Assembly (NCBI GenBank): GCA_965657945.1
Contig: CBFHPW010000001.1
Coordinates: 1-64,000 of the forward strand
Length of the DNA: 64,000 bases
Source of the DNA: CAJJDF01 sp965657945
GTDB lineage: Bacteria > Bacteroidota > Bacteroidia > Flavobacteriales_D > CAJJDF01
Direction: 5' to 3'
Made by a program: the position numbers and the translations under genes. Below the pieces are notes generated by a model, which ran no database searches, had not been told where the DNA came from, and saw only the letters and a list, made by a program, of their open reading frames with translations. Of the stretch, positions 52,431 to 61,111 are shown in pieces (the first letter of the stretch is position 1; each line of letters opens with the position of its first letter).

Positions 52431-54260
52431 ATGTCAAACCTAATCAAACTCCTTCCGGATTCTGTTGCCAATCAAATTGCTGCTGGGGAGGTCGTACAGC
52501 GTCCGGCTTCGGCTGTAAAGGAATTGTTGGAGAATTCAATTGATTCTGGAGCTACTTCAGTTCAGCTGATTATCAAAGAGGCAGGAAAAACCCTTATCCA
52601 AGTAATTGACGATGGTTGCGGTATGGGCGAAACGGATGCCCGGATGTGTTTTGAGAGGCATGCAACTTCAAAAATCAAAAAAACGAATGACTTGTTTAGC
52701 ATAAGGACTAAAGGGTTTAGAGGAGAAGCAATGGCTTCTATTGCAGCTGTTGCTCAGGTAGAAATGAAAACAAAACTACATGAAGAAGAACTGGGTACAA
52801 AAATAGAAATTGAAGGGAGTAGAATAATTACACAAGAGCCTATTCAGACTATGAATGGGACTTCGATTGCTATAAAGAATTTGTTTTTTAACATCCCGGC
52901 AAGACGAAATTTTTTGAAATCAAATCAAGTTGAAACTCGACATATAATTGATGAGTTTCAGAGAGTGGCTCTCACGCATCCAGAGGTTTCTTTCAAAATG
53001 ATTCAGAATGGAGCTGAAACCTTCCACCTTCCTCAAGGTACCTTGAGGCAAAGAATTGTTAAGGTTTTTGGTAAAAAATTCAATCAATCTTTAGTGCCAA
53101 TCGATGAAAAGACATCGATTACGAACTTAACAGGTTTTATTGGAAAACCTGAATTCGCAAAGAAAACGAGAGGAGAGCAATTCTTTTTCGTTAATAAAAG
53201 ATTTATTAAAAATAGTTACTTGAACTTTGCAGTAATGAAGGCTTACGAGGATTTGATGCCCAACAAAAGTTACCCTTCTTATTTCATTTACATGGAAATG
53301 GAGCCCGCTAGTATAGATATTAATATTCATCCGACCAAAACTGAAATAAAGTTTGAAGATGAAAAGGCTATTTTCGCCATCCTGAATTCTGCAGTAAAGC
53401 AATCCATAGGAAAATATCAGGTTGCCCCCTCACTGGATTTTGAGCAGGAAACGAGTTTCAATGTAGAGCCATTTAGAAAGGGAATGGAGGTGAAAGTACC
53501 CCAGATTAAGGTCAATCCACAGTTTAATCCTTTTGATAAAGATTCTAATGGGAATTCAGGCATGAAAAAGAATGCTACAATTCACAGAGTAGATAAGCCG
53601 AGTGGCAGTCAGATAGATGCTTTGCGCAAACTTTACGGCCAAGAAAATGAAATAAAAGCAACCGAGGAGAGGGAGAACAATGAGCTCATGCCGGTGGAAA
53701 TTGACAAAAAAATATTTCAAATTCACAATCGGTACATTTATTCCCAAATCAAATCGGGGTATATTCTTATTGACCAACAAAAAGCACACGAACGCATTCT
53801 TTACGAAAAGTTTTCCTATTCGTTAAATAATCATTCTATTTCTTCTCAAAAAGAGTTGTTTCCTGTTCAACTAGAGTTTTCTGCCAGTAATTTTGCCTTA
53901 CTCAAGGAGATTTGGCAAGAAATTCAAATCTTAGGTTTTGATATCGCAGAATTTGGAAAGAATACAATTTCTATCAACGGTGTTCCCTCTGGGCTCAAGG
54001 ATACGAATTATCAAAAATCATTTGAGCAAATTTTAGAACAAGTAAAAAACAACCAAGATAAACTGAACTTGGATATTCAAGAAAGCTTGGTAAGAGCCAT
54101 GGCATTTAACATGTCTATAAAAAGGGGGAAACAATTGACTGACATGGAAATAAACAATTTGGTGGATGAGTTATTTGCTTGTGACCACCCAGAATATGCA
54201 CTTAATGGCAAAAAAACTTACCTTACCTTTACTATGGATGAACTAAATAAACTGTTTTAA
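52431..54260 (+). CDS. mutL: DNA mismatch repair protein MutL
   Basis: 609 residues. GHKL ATPase motifs are complete: ELLENSIDSGATS (about 31-43), DDGCGM, and TKGFRGEAMASIAAV. The C-terminal dimerisation domain has a metal-site motif reading DQQKAHERILYE, a variant of the endonuclease motif DQHAxxExxxxE with H and A replaced, and ends FACDHPEYALNGKKTY rather than CPHGRP. Endonuclease activity is therefore uncertain, as in other Bacteroidota. It links MutS to strand removal. It carries its own promoter and is followed with no gap by the rhomboid gene. Confidence 0.94.
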   Translation: MSNLIKLLPDSVANQIAAGEVVQRPASAVKELLENSIDSGATSVQLIIKEAGKTLIQVIDDGCGMGETDARMCFERHATSKIKKTNDLFSIRTKGFRGEAMASIAAVAQVEMKTKLHEEELGTKIEIEGSRIITQEPIQTMNGTSIAIKNLFFNIPARRNFLKSNQVETRHIIDEFQRVALTHPEVSFKMIQNGAETFHLPQGTLRQRIVKVFGKKFNQSLVPIDEKTSITNLTGFIGKPEFAKKTRGEQFFFVNKRFIKNSYLNFAVMKAYEDLMPNKSYPSYFIYMEMEPASIDINIHPTKTEIKFEDEKAIFAILNSAVKQSIGKYQVAPSLDFEQETSFNVEPFRKGMEVKVPQIKVNPQFNPFDKDSNGNSGMKKNATIHRVDKPSGSQIDALRKLYGQENEIKATEERENNELMPVEIDKKIFQIHNRYIYSQIKSGYILIDQQKAHERILYEKFSYSLNNHSISSQKELFPVQLEFSASNFALLKEIWQEIQILGFDIAEFGKNTISINGVPSGLKDTNYQKSFEQILEQVKNNQDKLNLDIQESLVRAMAFNMSIKRGKQLTDMEINNLVDELFACDHPEYALNGKKTYLTFTMDELNKLF

Positions 54261-54989
54261 ATGATAAGTAACTTACTAAGAAATCTTCCTGAGGTTGTAA
54301 AAAATCTATTGATAATTAATGTTTTAATGTTCATAGGTGTTCAGGTTTTTCCTCAATATCGTGAGATGTTGGCTTTGCATAATATAGGCAGTGAATTGTT
54401 TATGCCTCATCAGTTGATCACTCATATTTTTATGCACGGAAGTTTTGCTCATTTGCTTTTCAATATGTTCGCATTGGGAATGTTTGGGGCTACTTTGGAA
54501 AAAGTATGGGGTGGCAAAAAGTTTTTGATTGTGTATTTTGTTTCTGCGGCTGGAGCACTTTTGTTGCAATTAGTTTTTAATTATTATAATTACTCTTCAG
54601 CTTTGGCACCATATTCAGAAGTGGATATTGAACAAATTAAAAGTATCGTATCTGTTTTGGATTTTTCTGCTCAGTATCCCAGTTATTTAATTCCTGGAAT
54701 AGAAGCCGAATATTATAATAATATTGGAATGGTGGGAGCTTCTGGAGCCATTATGGGATTGTTGGCTGCCTTTGCTTATTTGTTTCCAAATACTGAATTG
54801 ATGTTGATTTTTTTACCAATTCCAGTGAAAGCAAAGTTCTTTATTCCTTTTTACATGCTATTTGAGTTATTTTTGGGCGTAAATAGATTTGAGTGGGATA
54901 ATATTGCTCATTTTGCCCACTTGGGAGGTGCTATCGCAGGATTTATTCTGGTTTATTTTTGGAATAAAAAGAGAGATAGTTTTTATTAA
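54261..54989 (+). CDS. Rhomboid family intramembrane serine protease
   Basis: 242 residues with six or seven membrane helices. The catalytic serine is S161 in GASGAIMG and the histidine H220 (or H217) in HFAHLGG. The family motif HGSFAHLLFNM is at 59-69. It cleaves transmembrane helices of unknown targets in the inner membrane. An insert of about 35 polar residues between helices (111-148) is longer than in GlpG. Its ATG begins on the base after the mutL stop, so it is translated from the same message. Confidence 0.93.
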   Translation: MISNLLRNLPEVVKNLLIINVLMFIGVQVFPQYREMLALHNIGSELFMPHQLITHIFMHGSFAHLLFNMFALGMFGATLEKVWGGKKFLIVYFVSAAGALLLQLVFNYYNYSSALAPYSEVDIEQIKSIVSVLDFSAQYPSYLIPGIEAEYYNNIGMVGASGAIMGLLAAFAYLFPNTELMLIFLPIPVKAKFFIPFYMLFELFLGVNRFEWDNIAHFAHLGGAIAGFILVYFWNKKRDSFY

Positions 54990-55019
54990 TCCCAATCCAT
55001 TGTTGTAATTGTTAGTATC

Positions 55020-55877
55020 ATGAGATCCTTTGTTTTTTACTTTCTTTCTTTTATCGTTTTAATGCACGTTGACTTGGCTTCTGAGGCGCAATTCAATCGA
55101 TATGGCGGAAAAAAAAGAACTCAAAAAATGGGAGCATTTATCAAACCTCTGAATAACACGGGCTGGTATGTTGGAGTAGGAGCAACCGCTACACCAAAAT
55201 TGAATTTTATCGATTATTCTCCTACCTTGGCTACTTCCACGTATCAACCCACAGTGCTTACAGCCACTAATCTAGAGCAAAAAAGTGAACTAGGATTGTA
55301 TTTGGAAGCGGGGAGGTACAAACTATTGAGTACCAAAAAACCAATTAGTTACATAGATTACGGAGTTTCCTATAAGCAATTTAGAGCCTCACAAAACTAC
55401 GATCTAGTAAGACAAGATTTTAGCACTGAGGATACAAGCTTTTATGCCCAATCTTTCAGAAGTCATTCAATATCGATTCATTTTAACGCCAATAATGTAT
55501 TGGCGATTAATAAAATTATATTTTTTCAAAATACACTTGGTGCTAATGTGGATTATGCCATTGTCCAAAATTTATCTTCCGAGGATCCATCAGGATTTGA
55601 AGAAACTTACCAAAAGGAGCCAGCTAAACTAAGAGCTCAGTTGCATTATAAATTTGGTGTAGGTTTGCGTATTTCTAAAATGGGGTATCTCATTCCTTCT
55701 GTTGAAATTCCGCTTATGAATGCTTGGGAGTGGGAGGAAGGCCGTTCTACTTTCGGGGCATTTAACTCCAGATACCGTCCAATTATTTTTTCATTGAGGT
55801 TTGCTTGGCTCACTCAGCCTGACTGTCCAAAGGTTTGGGACAACGATGATGCAACCAAAAACGGTGGAGGGCTGTAA
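55020..55877 (+). CDS. Outer-membrane beta-barrel-like hypothetical protein
   Basis: 285 residues with a signal peptide (about 1-23, ending SEAQ). Below it lie a basic stretch (YGGKKRTQK) and repeated amphipathic strands, for example GWYVGVGATATP and KSELGLYLEAGRY, consistent with a small barrel. A tail with an unusual CPKVWDNDD segment ends the protein. No family recognised. It is 30 bases after the rhomboid gene and probably in the mutL-rhomboid transcript. Confidence 0.65.
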   Translation: MRSFVFYFLSFIVLMHVDLASEAQFNRYGGKKRTQKMGAFIKPLNNTGWYVGVGATATPKLNFIDYSPTLATSTYQPTVLTATNLEQKSELGLYLEAGRYKLLSTKKPISYIDYGVSYKQFRASQNYDLVRQDFSTEDTSFYAQSFRSHSISIHFNANNVLAINKIIFFQNTLGANVDYAIVQNLSSEDPSGFEETYQKEPAKLRAQLHYKFGVGLRISKMGYLIPSVEIPLMNAWEWEEGRSTFGAFNSRYRPIIFSLRFAWLTQPDCPKVWDNDDATKNGGGL

Positions 55878-55940
55878 TCCAATTTTACTTTGTTCACCTC
55901 ATTTCAGCCTTCGAACCAATATTTTTCATAAAAAAATCAA

Positions 55941-56267
55941 ATGAAATTGAATCAACTCTTAGATAGCCTTTTGATAAAAGATGCGGATATAGAAAAAGGG
56001 ATTTCTGATGCCATCCAAGTTTTGAAAGCAGATATCTTAGTGAAAGCGAAGTACTACGAAGGTGATTTATTAATGACTATTCTAGCAGTTAAATCTGAGT
56101 ATTGGAAAGCAAATCCCGAGAGGTGGAATGAACTATCAAATATACTGACTTGCCAAGAACGTAAGATTCAAGAAAAGGAGGTTTCTTTCGAAATGAAAGT
56201 AGATTGGTACGAGAAGATGGCGAGATTTCAATCCTATTCTGAATTGCTAGATGGGAATGGGCAATAA
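55941..56267 (+). CDS. Small soluble hypothetical protein
   Basis: 108 residues, predicted mostly helical and charged (MKLNQLLDSLLIKDADIEKG, later ERKIQEKEVSFEMKVDWYEK). No signal peptide, membrane segment or known motif. It follows the barrel-like gene by 63 bases in the same direction. A conserved function cannot be given. Confidence 0.6.
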   Translation: MKLNQLLDSLLIKDADIEKGISDAIQVLKADILVKAKYYEGDLLMTILAVKSEYWKANPERWNELSNILTCQERKIQEKEVSFEMKVDWYEKMARFQSYSELLDGNGQ

Positions 56268-56319
56268 GATTTTTGTAGAAAAAAGTCCTTCTTATTGGAT
56301 GAGATTTACGATCGGATCA

Positions 56320-57237
56320 TTATTTTAAACCTAGAATTTCAGGTAACTTTCTAATCAAAGCCATTTCTTTAAATTCTTCACGAGCTTCTTTTGCTGGACT
56401 ACCCAGATAGGTTTTACCCTCTTCCATATCCTTTAAAATTCCGGCTTGGCCAAGTGCCGTTGAGTTCTTTTTTAGAGTTAAATTTGCTGGAATTCCCACT
56501 TGCCCCCAGAGCGTGACATTGTCTTCAATTGTGACGCAACCAGCAATTCCAACTTGTGCGGCAAATCTACAATGTTTGCCTACAGTGGTATCATGTCCAA
56601 CGTGAACTTGGGCGTCAATTTTAGTTCCCTTTCCAATTTTTGTTATTCCACTTACTCCTTTGTCAATGCTACAAGATGCTCCAATTTCTACCTCGTTTTC
56701 TATAACGACAGATCCACAAGAATGTAGTTTGTGATGCTTATTTTCTTTGGACTGATAGTAAAAAGCGTCACCGCCAATTACAGAATTTGCATGAATAATT
56801 ACGTTTTCTCCAATGATCGTATTGCTGTAGATGACAACTCCGGGGTAGAGGATAGAGTTTTTTCCAATTTTTACATTATCACCGATTGATACGTTAGGAA
56901 AAATCATAGCAGACTCATGAATCTCTTGATTTTTGTTGGTCCACTTCTCAATTGGATTAAAATGGGTGGTAAGTCGATTAAAATCTCTAAAAGGATTCTC
57001 AGAAATAATCAATGCTTTCCCTTCCGGACAATCCACTTCTTTGTTTATTAATATAATGGTAGCCGGTGAGGTTAACGCTTTTTGGTAATATTTTTCGTTG
57101 TCTACAAATACCAAATCTCCTTCTTCTACTTGATGGATTTCATTGATCCCTGTGACCAAAAAATCTGGACTCCCGATGTATCGACAATTTATCAATTCTG
57201 CTAGAGCTCTGAGGCTGTGAGAGGATGGAAGTTTCAT
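56320..57237 (-). CDS. LpxD-like UDP-3-O-acylglucosamine N-acyltransferase homologue
   Basis: 305 residues: an LpxD-type N-terminal uridine-binding domain (about 1-95) and a left-handed beta-helix of hexapeptide repeats (about 105-275), with the catalytic-type histidine in HVGHDTTVGKHC. Canonical LpxD transfers a 3-hydroxyacyl chain to lipid A precursor. Bacteroidota often have a main LpxD beside lpxC plus a second homologue like this one standing alone. It may modify another sugar nucleotide. The C-terminal acyl-carrier helices of LpxD are short here. The neighbour pheT is on the same strand upstream. Confidence 0.8.
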   Translation of the reverse strand: MKLPSSHSLRALAELINCRYIGSPDFLVTGINEIHQVEEGDLVFVDNEKYYQKALTSPATIILINKEVDCPEGKALIISENPFRDFNRLTTHFNPIEKWTNKNQEIHESAMIFPNVSIGDNVKIGKNSILYPGVVIYSNTIIGENVIIHANSVIGGDAFYYQSKENKHHKLHSCGSVVIENEVEIGASCSIDKGVSGITKIGKGTKIDAQVHVGHDTTVGKHCRFAAQVGIAGCVTIEDNVTLWGQVGIPANLTLKKNSTALGQAGILKDMEEGKTYLGSPAKEAREEFKEMALIRKLPEILGLK

Positions 57238-57411
57238 TTTTTCAGTGTTTAAAGTGACTTTGGTTTGAAGTTAAGAATTTTTCTAAAGCTTTTTTTGTCT
57301 ACTGAGATAGTCTAACATAATGGTGAACATCGAATCAATGTTTTCCCAATTTAATTTTGAGAAAATTCAAAGTTTTTTTGTCAGCGAGCTTTCTCACTTT
57401 TTAAAAAACAA

Positions 57412-59853
57412 TTATCTCAAACTCGCCCCAAGCTTACTCTCCAATTCCCCCTGTATCTTCGTCATAATCTTCTCAATTTGTTTGTCTACAAGAGTTTTGT
57501 TCTCATCCTGGAATAAGAAACTCACGGCATAAGATTTCTTTCCTTCTGCCAAGTTTTTCCCTTCATAGATATCAAATAGTCCAATTTCTTTTAATATTTT
57601 TCTATCCGCTCTCTGTGCGATCTCTCTTATTTCATCAAACTTTACACTCTTATCTATTAAGAGGGATAAGTCTCTCCTTGATGATGGAAATTTCGCCAAC
57701 TCTTTGTATTTGGTTTTGTTCATCCTCATCAATTGCAATACACTATCCCAATTGATTTCAGCATAATACACCGGCTGTTTAATTCCAAAATGCGACACTA
57801 CCTTTTTGCTCACTCTTCCAAAATCTGCAACAGGTTTTTTATTGATAGAAATTGCCAAGCCTTCGGCAAGCAATTCATTTTTAGTAACAGATGTATGGAA
57901 GTTTTTCATGATTCCCAAGCGATTTAACGTGTTTAACACTTCTTTTTTTATCGCGAAAAAGTCCACTTGTTTATCTTCATTGTCCCAGTTTTCGGTTTCA
58001 TCTCTTCCAGTAATAAATAAGCTCACAACTTGGTTTTCTTCATAGCCGGATTCAAATTTGAAATAAGTTTTACCAAACTCATACAGCTTGAGGTCACTTT
58101 GTTTACGATTAATGTTGTAAATGATAGCCTCCAACCCGTTAAATAATAACGATTGACGCATTACATCCAATTCGCTACTCAATGGATTAAGCATTTTTAC
58201 TGCGTAATCTGGATTAATTTTTTTTGACTGAAAATCATTTAAATAACTCGATTTGGTCAATGAGTTTGACATAATTTCTGCAAATCCATTGTCACTCAAT
58301 CGATCTGAAACAAGGTTGATAAGTGCTCTGCTATCGTTTTTTTCTCGGTAAGTAATGGAGGTATTGAGTTTTTCAGGAACAGGAATGTTATTGAATCCAA
58401 ATATTCTTAAAATTTCTTCGGAAATGTCTGCTTCACGCAGTACGTCATTTCTAAAAGCTTGTACCTCCAAAACTAAATCTCTTCCATTTTTAGAAATCGT
58501 TTTAATTCCCAAATCGTTTAATATTGAATCAATTGTATCTTCTGAAATTTTGGTACCAATCAATCGATTACAATTGTCATAATTAAAATCTACCTGGTGA
58601 TTTTTGATTTCAGAGGGGTAAAATTCTTTAATTTCAGAAGAAATTGTACCTCCCGCAATTTCTTTAATCAGTATTGCTGCTCTTTTCAAGGCATAAATAA
58701 CAGATTCTGGATCTATTCCTCTTTCAAACCTGAAGGAAGCATCTGTATTCAAAGCTTGTCTTTTTGCTGTTTTTCTTACAGTAACAGGATTGAAATAGGC
58801 GCTTTCTAAAAATATAGAAGTAGTAGTTGAGCTTACTCCAGACTCGAGACCGCCAAATACACCTGCGATACACATAGGCTCGCTTTCATTACAGATTATT
58901 AAGTCATCAGAATGAAGCTCTCTCTCGTTTTCATCCAGTGTGGTGAATTTTTGTTTGTTCTCAGCCTTTTGAACCACGATCTTCTTACCTCTTATTTTTT
59001 CTGCATCAAATGCATGTAAAGGTTGACCTAATTCATGTAAAACATAATTTGTGGCGTCTACAATATTGTTAATGGGAGTGAGACCAATTGCCTTAAGTCG
59101 CTTTTGCATCCAATCTGGTGATTCCGATACAGATACACCGCTTAATGTAACTCCTGCATATCTTGGACATGCTTCTTTGCTTTTTATTTCAATATCAATG
59201 TTTAGGTTCGTATTGTCGATTTTCCAATTTGCTACTGAGGGAGAACAACATTGAGAGTCCTTTGGTAGTATTTCTTTATGTTTCAGTGCCACCATCAAGT
59301 CTCTTGCTACACCATAATGGCTCATAGCATCAGCTCTGTTCGGTGTAAGTCCAATATCGAAAACAACATCATTTTTTAAATCAAAGTATTCAGCTGCTGG
59401 AATTCCAACTTTCGCAGTGTCTTCCAACACCATTATTCCGTCATGGCTCTTTCCTAATCCAATCTCGTCTTCGGCACAGATCATTCCTGCAGATTCTTCG
59501 CCTCTAATTTTTGATTTCTTTATTTTAAAAGAGTCTCCACTTTCGCTGTATAAAACAGTTCCTACTGTTGCCACAACCACTTTTTGTCCTTTCGCAACAT
59601 TAGGTGCTCCACACACAATGTTTAGAACTTCTGAACCAATAGTTACCTTAGTCTTTTTCAGTTTGTCTGCATCTGGATGTTTTTCGGCTTCCAATACTTC
59701 TCCAATAACCAAACCTTTCAATCCACCTTTTACAGATTCTACAATTTCTGATTTTTCTACTTCAAGTCCAATATCCGTTAATATCTCTGAGGTTTGCTCA
59801 GGTGAAGTCGTTAGGTTTAAATAGTCGTTTAGCCAGTTGTATGATATTTTCAT
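57412..59853 (-). CDS. pheT: Phenylalanine--tRNA ligase beta subunit
   Basis: 813 residues, the usual length. Domains in order: N-terminal tRNA-binding (EMAP-like) domain with EAEKHPDADKLKKTKV (about 55-70), the B3/B4 editing region (RYAGVTLSGV, NNIVDATNYVLHELGQPLHA), B5 (DFNYDNCNRLIGTKI), the core, and an FDX-ACB anticodon-binding domain at the end (FPSSRRDLSLLIDKSV). It pairs with PheS, which is not in this window, so pheS and pheT are separated. It follows rpsT by a terminator hairpin, and its own promoter is only partly visible (TATCTTTA before the start). Confidence 0.95.
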   Translation of the reverse strand: MKISYNWLNDYLNLTTSPEQTSEILTDIGLEVEKSEIVESVKGGLKGLVIGEVLEAEKHPDADKLKKTKVTIGSEVLNIVCGAPNVAKGQKVVVATVGTVLYSESGDSFKIKKSKIRGEESAGMICAEDEIGLGKSHDGIMVLEDTAKVGIPAAEYFDLKNDVVFDIGLTPNRADAMSHYGVARDLMVALKHKEILPKDSQCCSPSVANWKIDNTNLNIDIEIKSKEACPRYAGVTLSGVSVSESPDWMQKRLKAIGLTPINNIVDATNYVLHELGQPLHAFDAEKIRGKKIVVQKAENKQKFTTLDENERELHSDDLIICNESEPMCIAGVFGGLESGVSSTTTSIFLESAYFNPVTVRKTAKRQALNTDASFRFERGIDPESVIYALKRAAILIKEIAGGTISSEIKEFYPSEIKNHQVDFNYDNCNRLIGTKISEDTIDSILNDLGIKTISKNGRDLVLEVQAFRNDVLREADISEEILRIFGFNNIPVPEKLNTSITYREKNDSRALINLVSDRLSDNGFAEIMSNSLTKSSYLNDFQSKKINPDYAVKMLNPLSSELDVMRQSLLFNGLEAIIYNINRKQSDLKLYEFGKTYFKFESGYEENQVVSLFITGRDETENWDNEDKQVDFFAIKKEVLNTLNRLGIMKNFHTSVTKNELLAEGLAISINKKPVADFGRVSKKVVSHFGIKQPVYYAEINWDSVLQLMRMNKTKYKELAKFPSSRRDLSLLIDKSVKFDEIREIAQRADRKILKEIGLFDIYEGKNLAEGKKSYAVSFLFQDENKTLVDKQIEKIMTKIQGELESKLGASLR

Positions 59854-59925
59854 GGAAGATAAAAGTCTTAGTTTTTATAGTTTATAAAGATAAGAGAGAT
59901 TCGATAATTTAGGAGAGTTTAAAGC

Positions 59926-59958
59926 AAAAAAAAACCATCTCAGTATGGAGATGGTTTT
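59926..59958 (-). terminator. Terminator between rpsT and pheT
   Basis: An 11-bp stem (AAAACCATCTC / GAGATGGTTTT, loop of six) with an A-run on the plus-strand left side, which is a T-run after the hairpin when read leftward. It ends the rpsT message, 20 bases after its stop codon. Confidence 0.85.
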
Positions 59959-59978
59959 TAATAAAGTTGTTTATCTAA

Positions 59979-60230
59979 TTATAATTTATTCACTTTTAAA
60001 GTTAAACTTGATTTCAAGTTAGCCGCTTTATTTTTATGGATAATGTTTCTCTTTACTAATTTGTCAAGAATACTTGTTACAACAGGTAAGAACGTAGTAG
60101 CTTCCTTTTTGTCTTCCATTCCTCTCAATTTCTTGATAGCTGTTCTGGCAGACTTGTGGTAATACTTATTTCTAAGTCTTCTCACTTCCGAAGATCTAAT
60201 TCTTTTTTTTGTTGACTTGTGGTTAGCCAT
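59979..60230 (-). CDS. rpsT: 30S ribosomal protein S20
   Basis: 83 residues, almost entirely basic helices. It starts MANHKSTKKRIRSSEVRRLR, the family N-terminus, and has the conserved NIIHKNKAANLKS near the end. S20 binds 16S rRNA early in 30S assembly. It lies directly downstream of the tRNA-Glu gene on the same strand (34 bases), and no separate promoter is visible, so the two may share a transcript. Confidence 0.95.
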   Translation of the reverse strand: MANHKSTKKRIRSSEVRRLRNKYYHKSARTAIKKLRGMEDKKEATTFLPVVTSILDKLVKRNIIHKNKAANLKSSLTLKVNKL

Positions 60231-60264
60231 AATGTGTTAATTTATATTTAGTGTTTAACTATAG

Positions 60265-60336
60265 TAGCCCGTAGGGGAATCGAACCCCTCTTGCAGGAAT
60301 GAAAATCCTGAGTCCTAGCCGATAGACGAACGGGCC
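60265..60336 (-). tRNA. tRNA-Glu (anticodon UUC)
   Basis: 72 bases on the minus strand fold as a full cloverleaf: acceptor GGCCCGT/ACGGGCT with a terminal G-U, anticodon stem CAGGA/TCCTG with loop TTTTCAT giving anticodon TTC, and T-arm GAGGGGTTCGATTCCCCT. The discriminator is A. The 3' CCA is not encoded, so it must be added by the cca product. This is the only tRNA found in the window. It lies just upstream of rpsT. Confidence 0.95.
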
Positions 60337-60368
60337 ATAATTTACTCCCATTTGTTGTTTTGGGAATG

Positions 60369-60396
60369 CAAATTTAGAACAATTTTTTTAATTCAA
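60369..60396 (-). promoter_or_regulatory. Promoter of tRNA-Glu (and probably rpsT)
   Basis: On the minus strand TTG (60394-60396), a 17-base spacer and TAAATTTG (60369-60376) match the Bacteroidota consensus. Expected transcription start is near 60362, about 26 bases before the tRNA. Confidence 0.7.
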
Positions 60397-60415
60397 AAAA
60401 AAAACCTTCTTTTTT

Positions 60416-61102
60416 TTAGATTATTTTCGAATCGGTACCAAACTGAAATCCCATCCTTTTCCCTGTCTTAAGCTGAATAGAATCACCCGTAGTTTTTACT
60501 TCATGCACAGAAACTTCGCTAACACTCTCATAAAGAGGTGCGTAAAGATCAAAGTCTAACACATGAATCATGATGTTTTCAACAATGTCTTCCATGTGTT
60601 GTTGGTCAAAAATTAATTTGTCAAATTCAGTGTACAAGAAACTCATTTTTCTTTTACCTTCCGTGATAAAGTGGTTTTCTGAGTTGATAAATACACGCCC
60701 TACCAAATAGCCTGAGTCATTTATTCTATTGAAGCGGAATGAATCAGCCAAAAAATTATAAATATTTATGATCCCAGTGTAGCCTCGATTTTCGTCTTCT
60801 TTCAAATAATTTGTTTTCCAAATAGAGTGGTTTTCATCGAATTTGAAAACGTTTGAATGCAAATTAAAAACCAAAATGTCACCAGCTAGTGTTAGATGAA
60901 ATTCAAATTTACTTTTTTCAGTGTAGTCAATAATTATTCGGTCGTCTTGTGCGCATACTTTCGCTTTAATATTTTCAACCACGGTAGATGCAACTTTTTT
61001 CATTTCTTGAAATTGCTCAACAGTATTTTTAAAAATATCTTGTTTCAGTGTAGATTTTGTACACAATGTCTGCGCTATTTGGTCAAGTTCCGTATTTGCC
61101 AT
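60416..61102 (-). CDS. Conserved hypothetical cytoplasmic protein next to proS
   Basis: 228 residues with no signal peptide or membrane segment. It starts with a helical part (about 1-50), then an alpha/beta domain with strands such as DDRIIIDYTEKSKFEFHLTL and GYLVGRVFINSENHF. No recognised family, and no catalytic motif stands out. It follows proS by 9 bases and is certainly co-transcribed with it, but that pairing alone does not show its function. Confidence 0.7.
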   Translation of the reverse strand: MANTELDQIAQTLCTKSTLKQDIFKNTVEQFQEMKKVASTVVENIKAKVCAQDDRIIIDYTEKSKFEFHLTLAGDILVFNLHSNVFKFDENHSIWKTNYLKEDENRGYTGIINIYNFLADSFRFNRINDSGYLVGRVFINSENHFITEGKRKMSFLYTEFDKLIFDQQHMEDIVENIMIHVLDFDLYAPLYESVSEVSVHEVKTTGDSIQLKTGKRMGFQFGTDSKII

Positions 61103-61111
61103 GATGGTTAA

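Noticed and set aside
57238..57411. Short open frame on the plus strand starting near 57320
   Set aside because: It runs into the pheT gene on the other strand, has no motif and no promoter, and is most likely non-coding.
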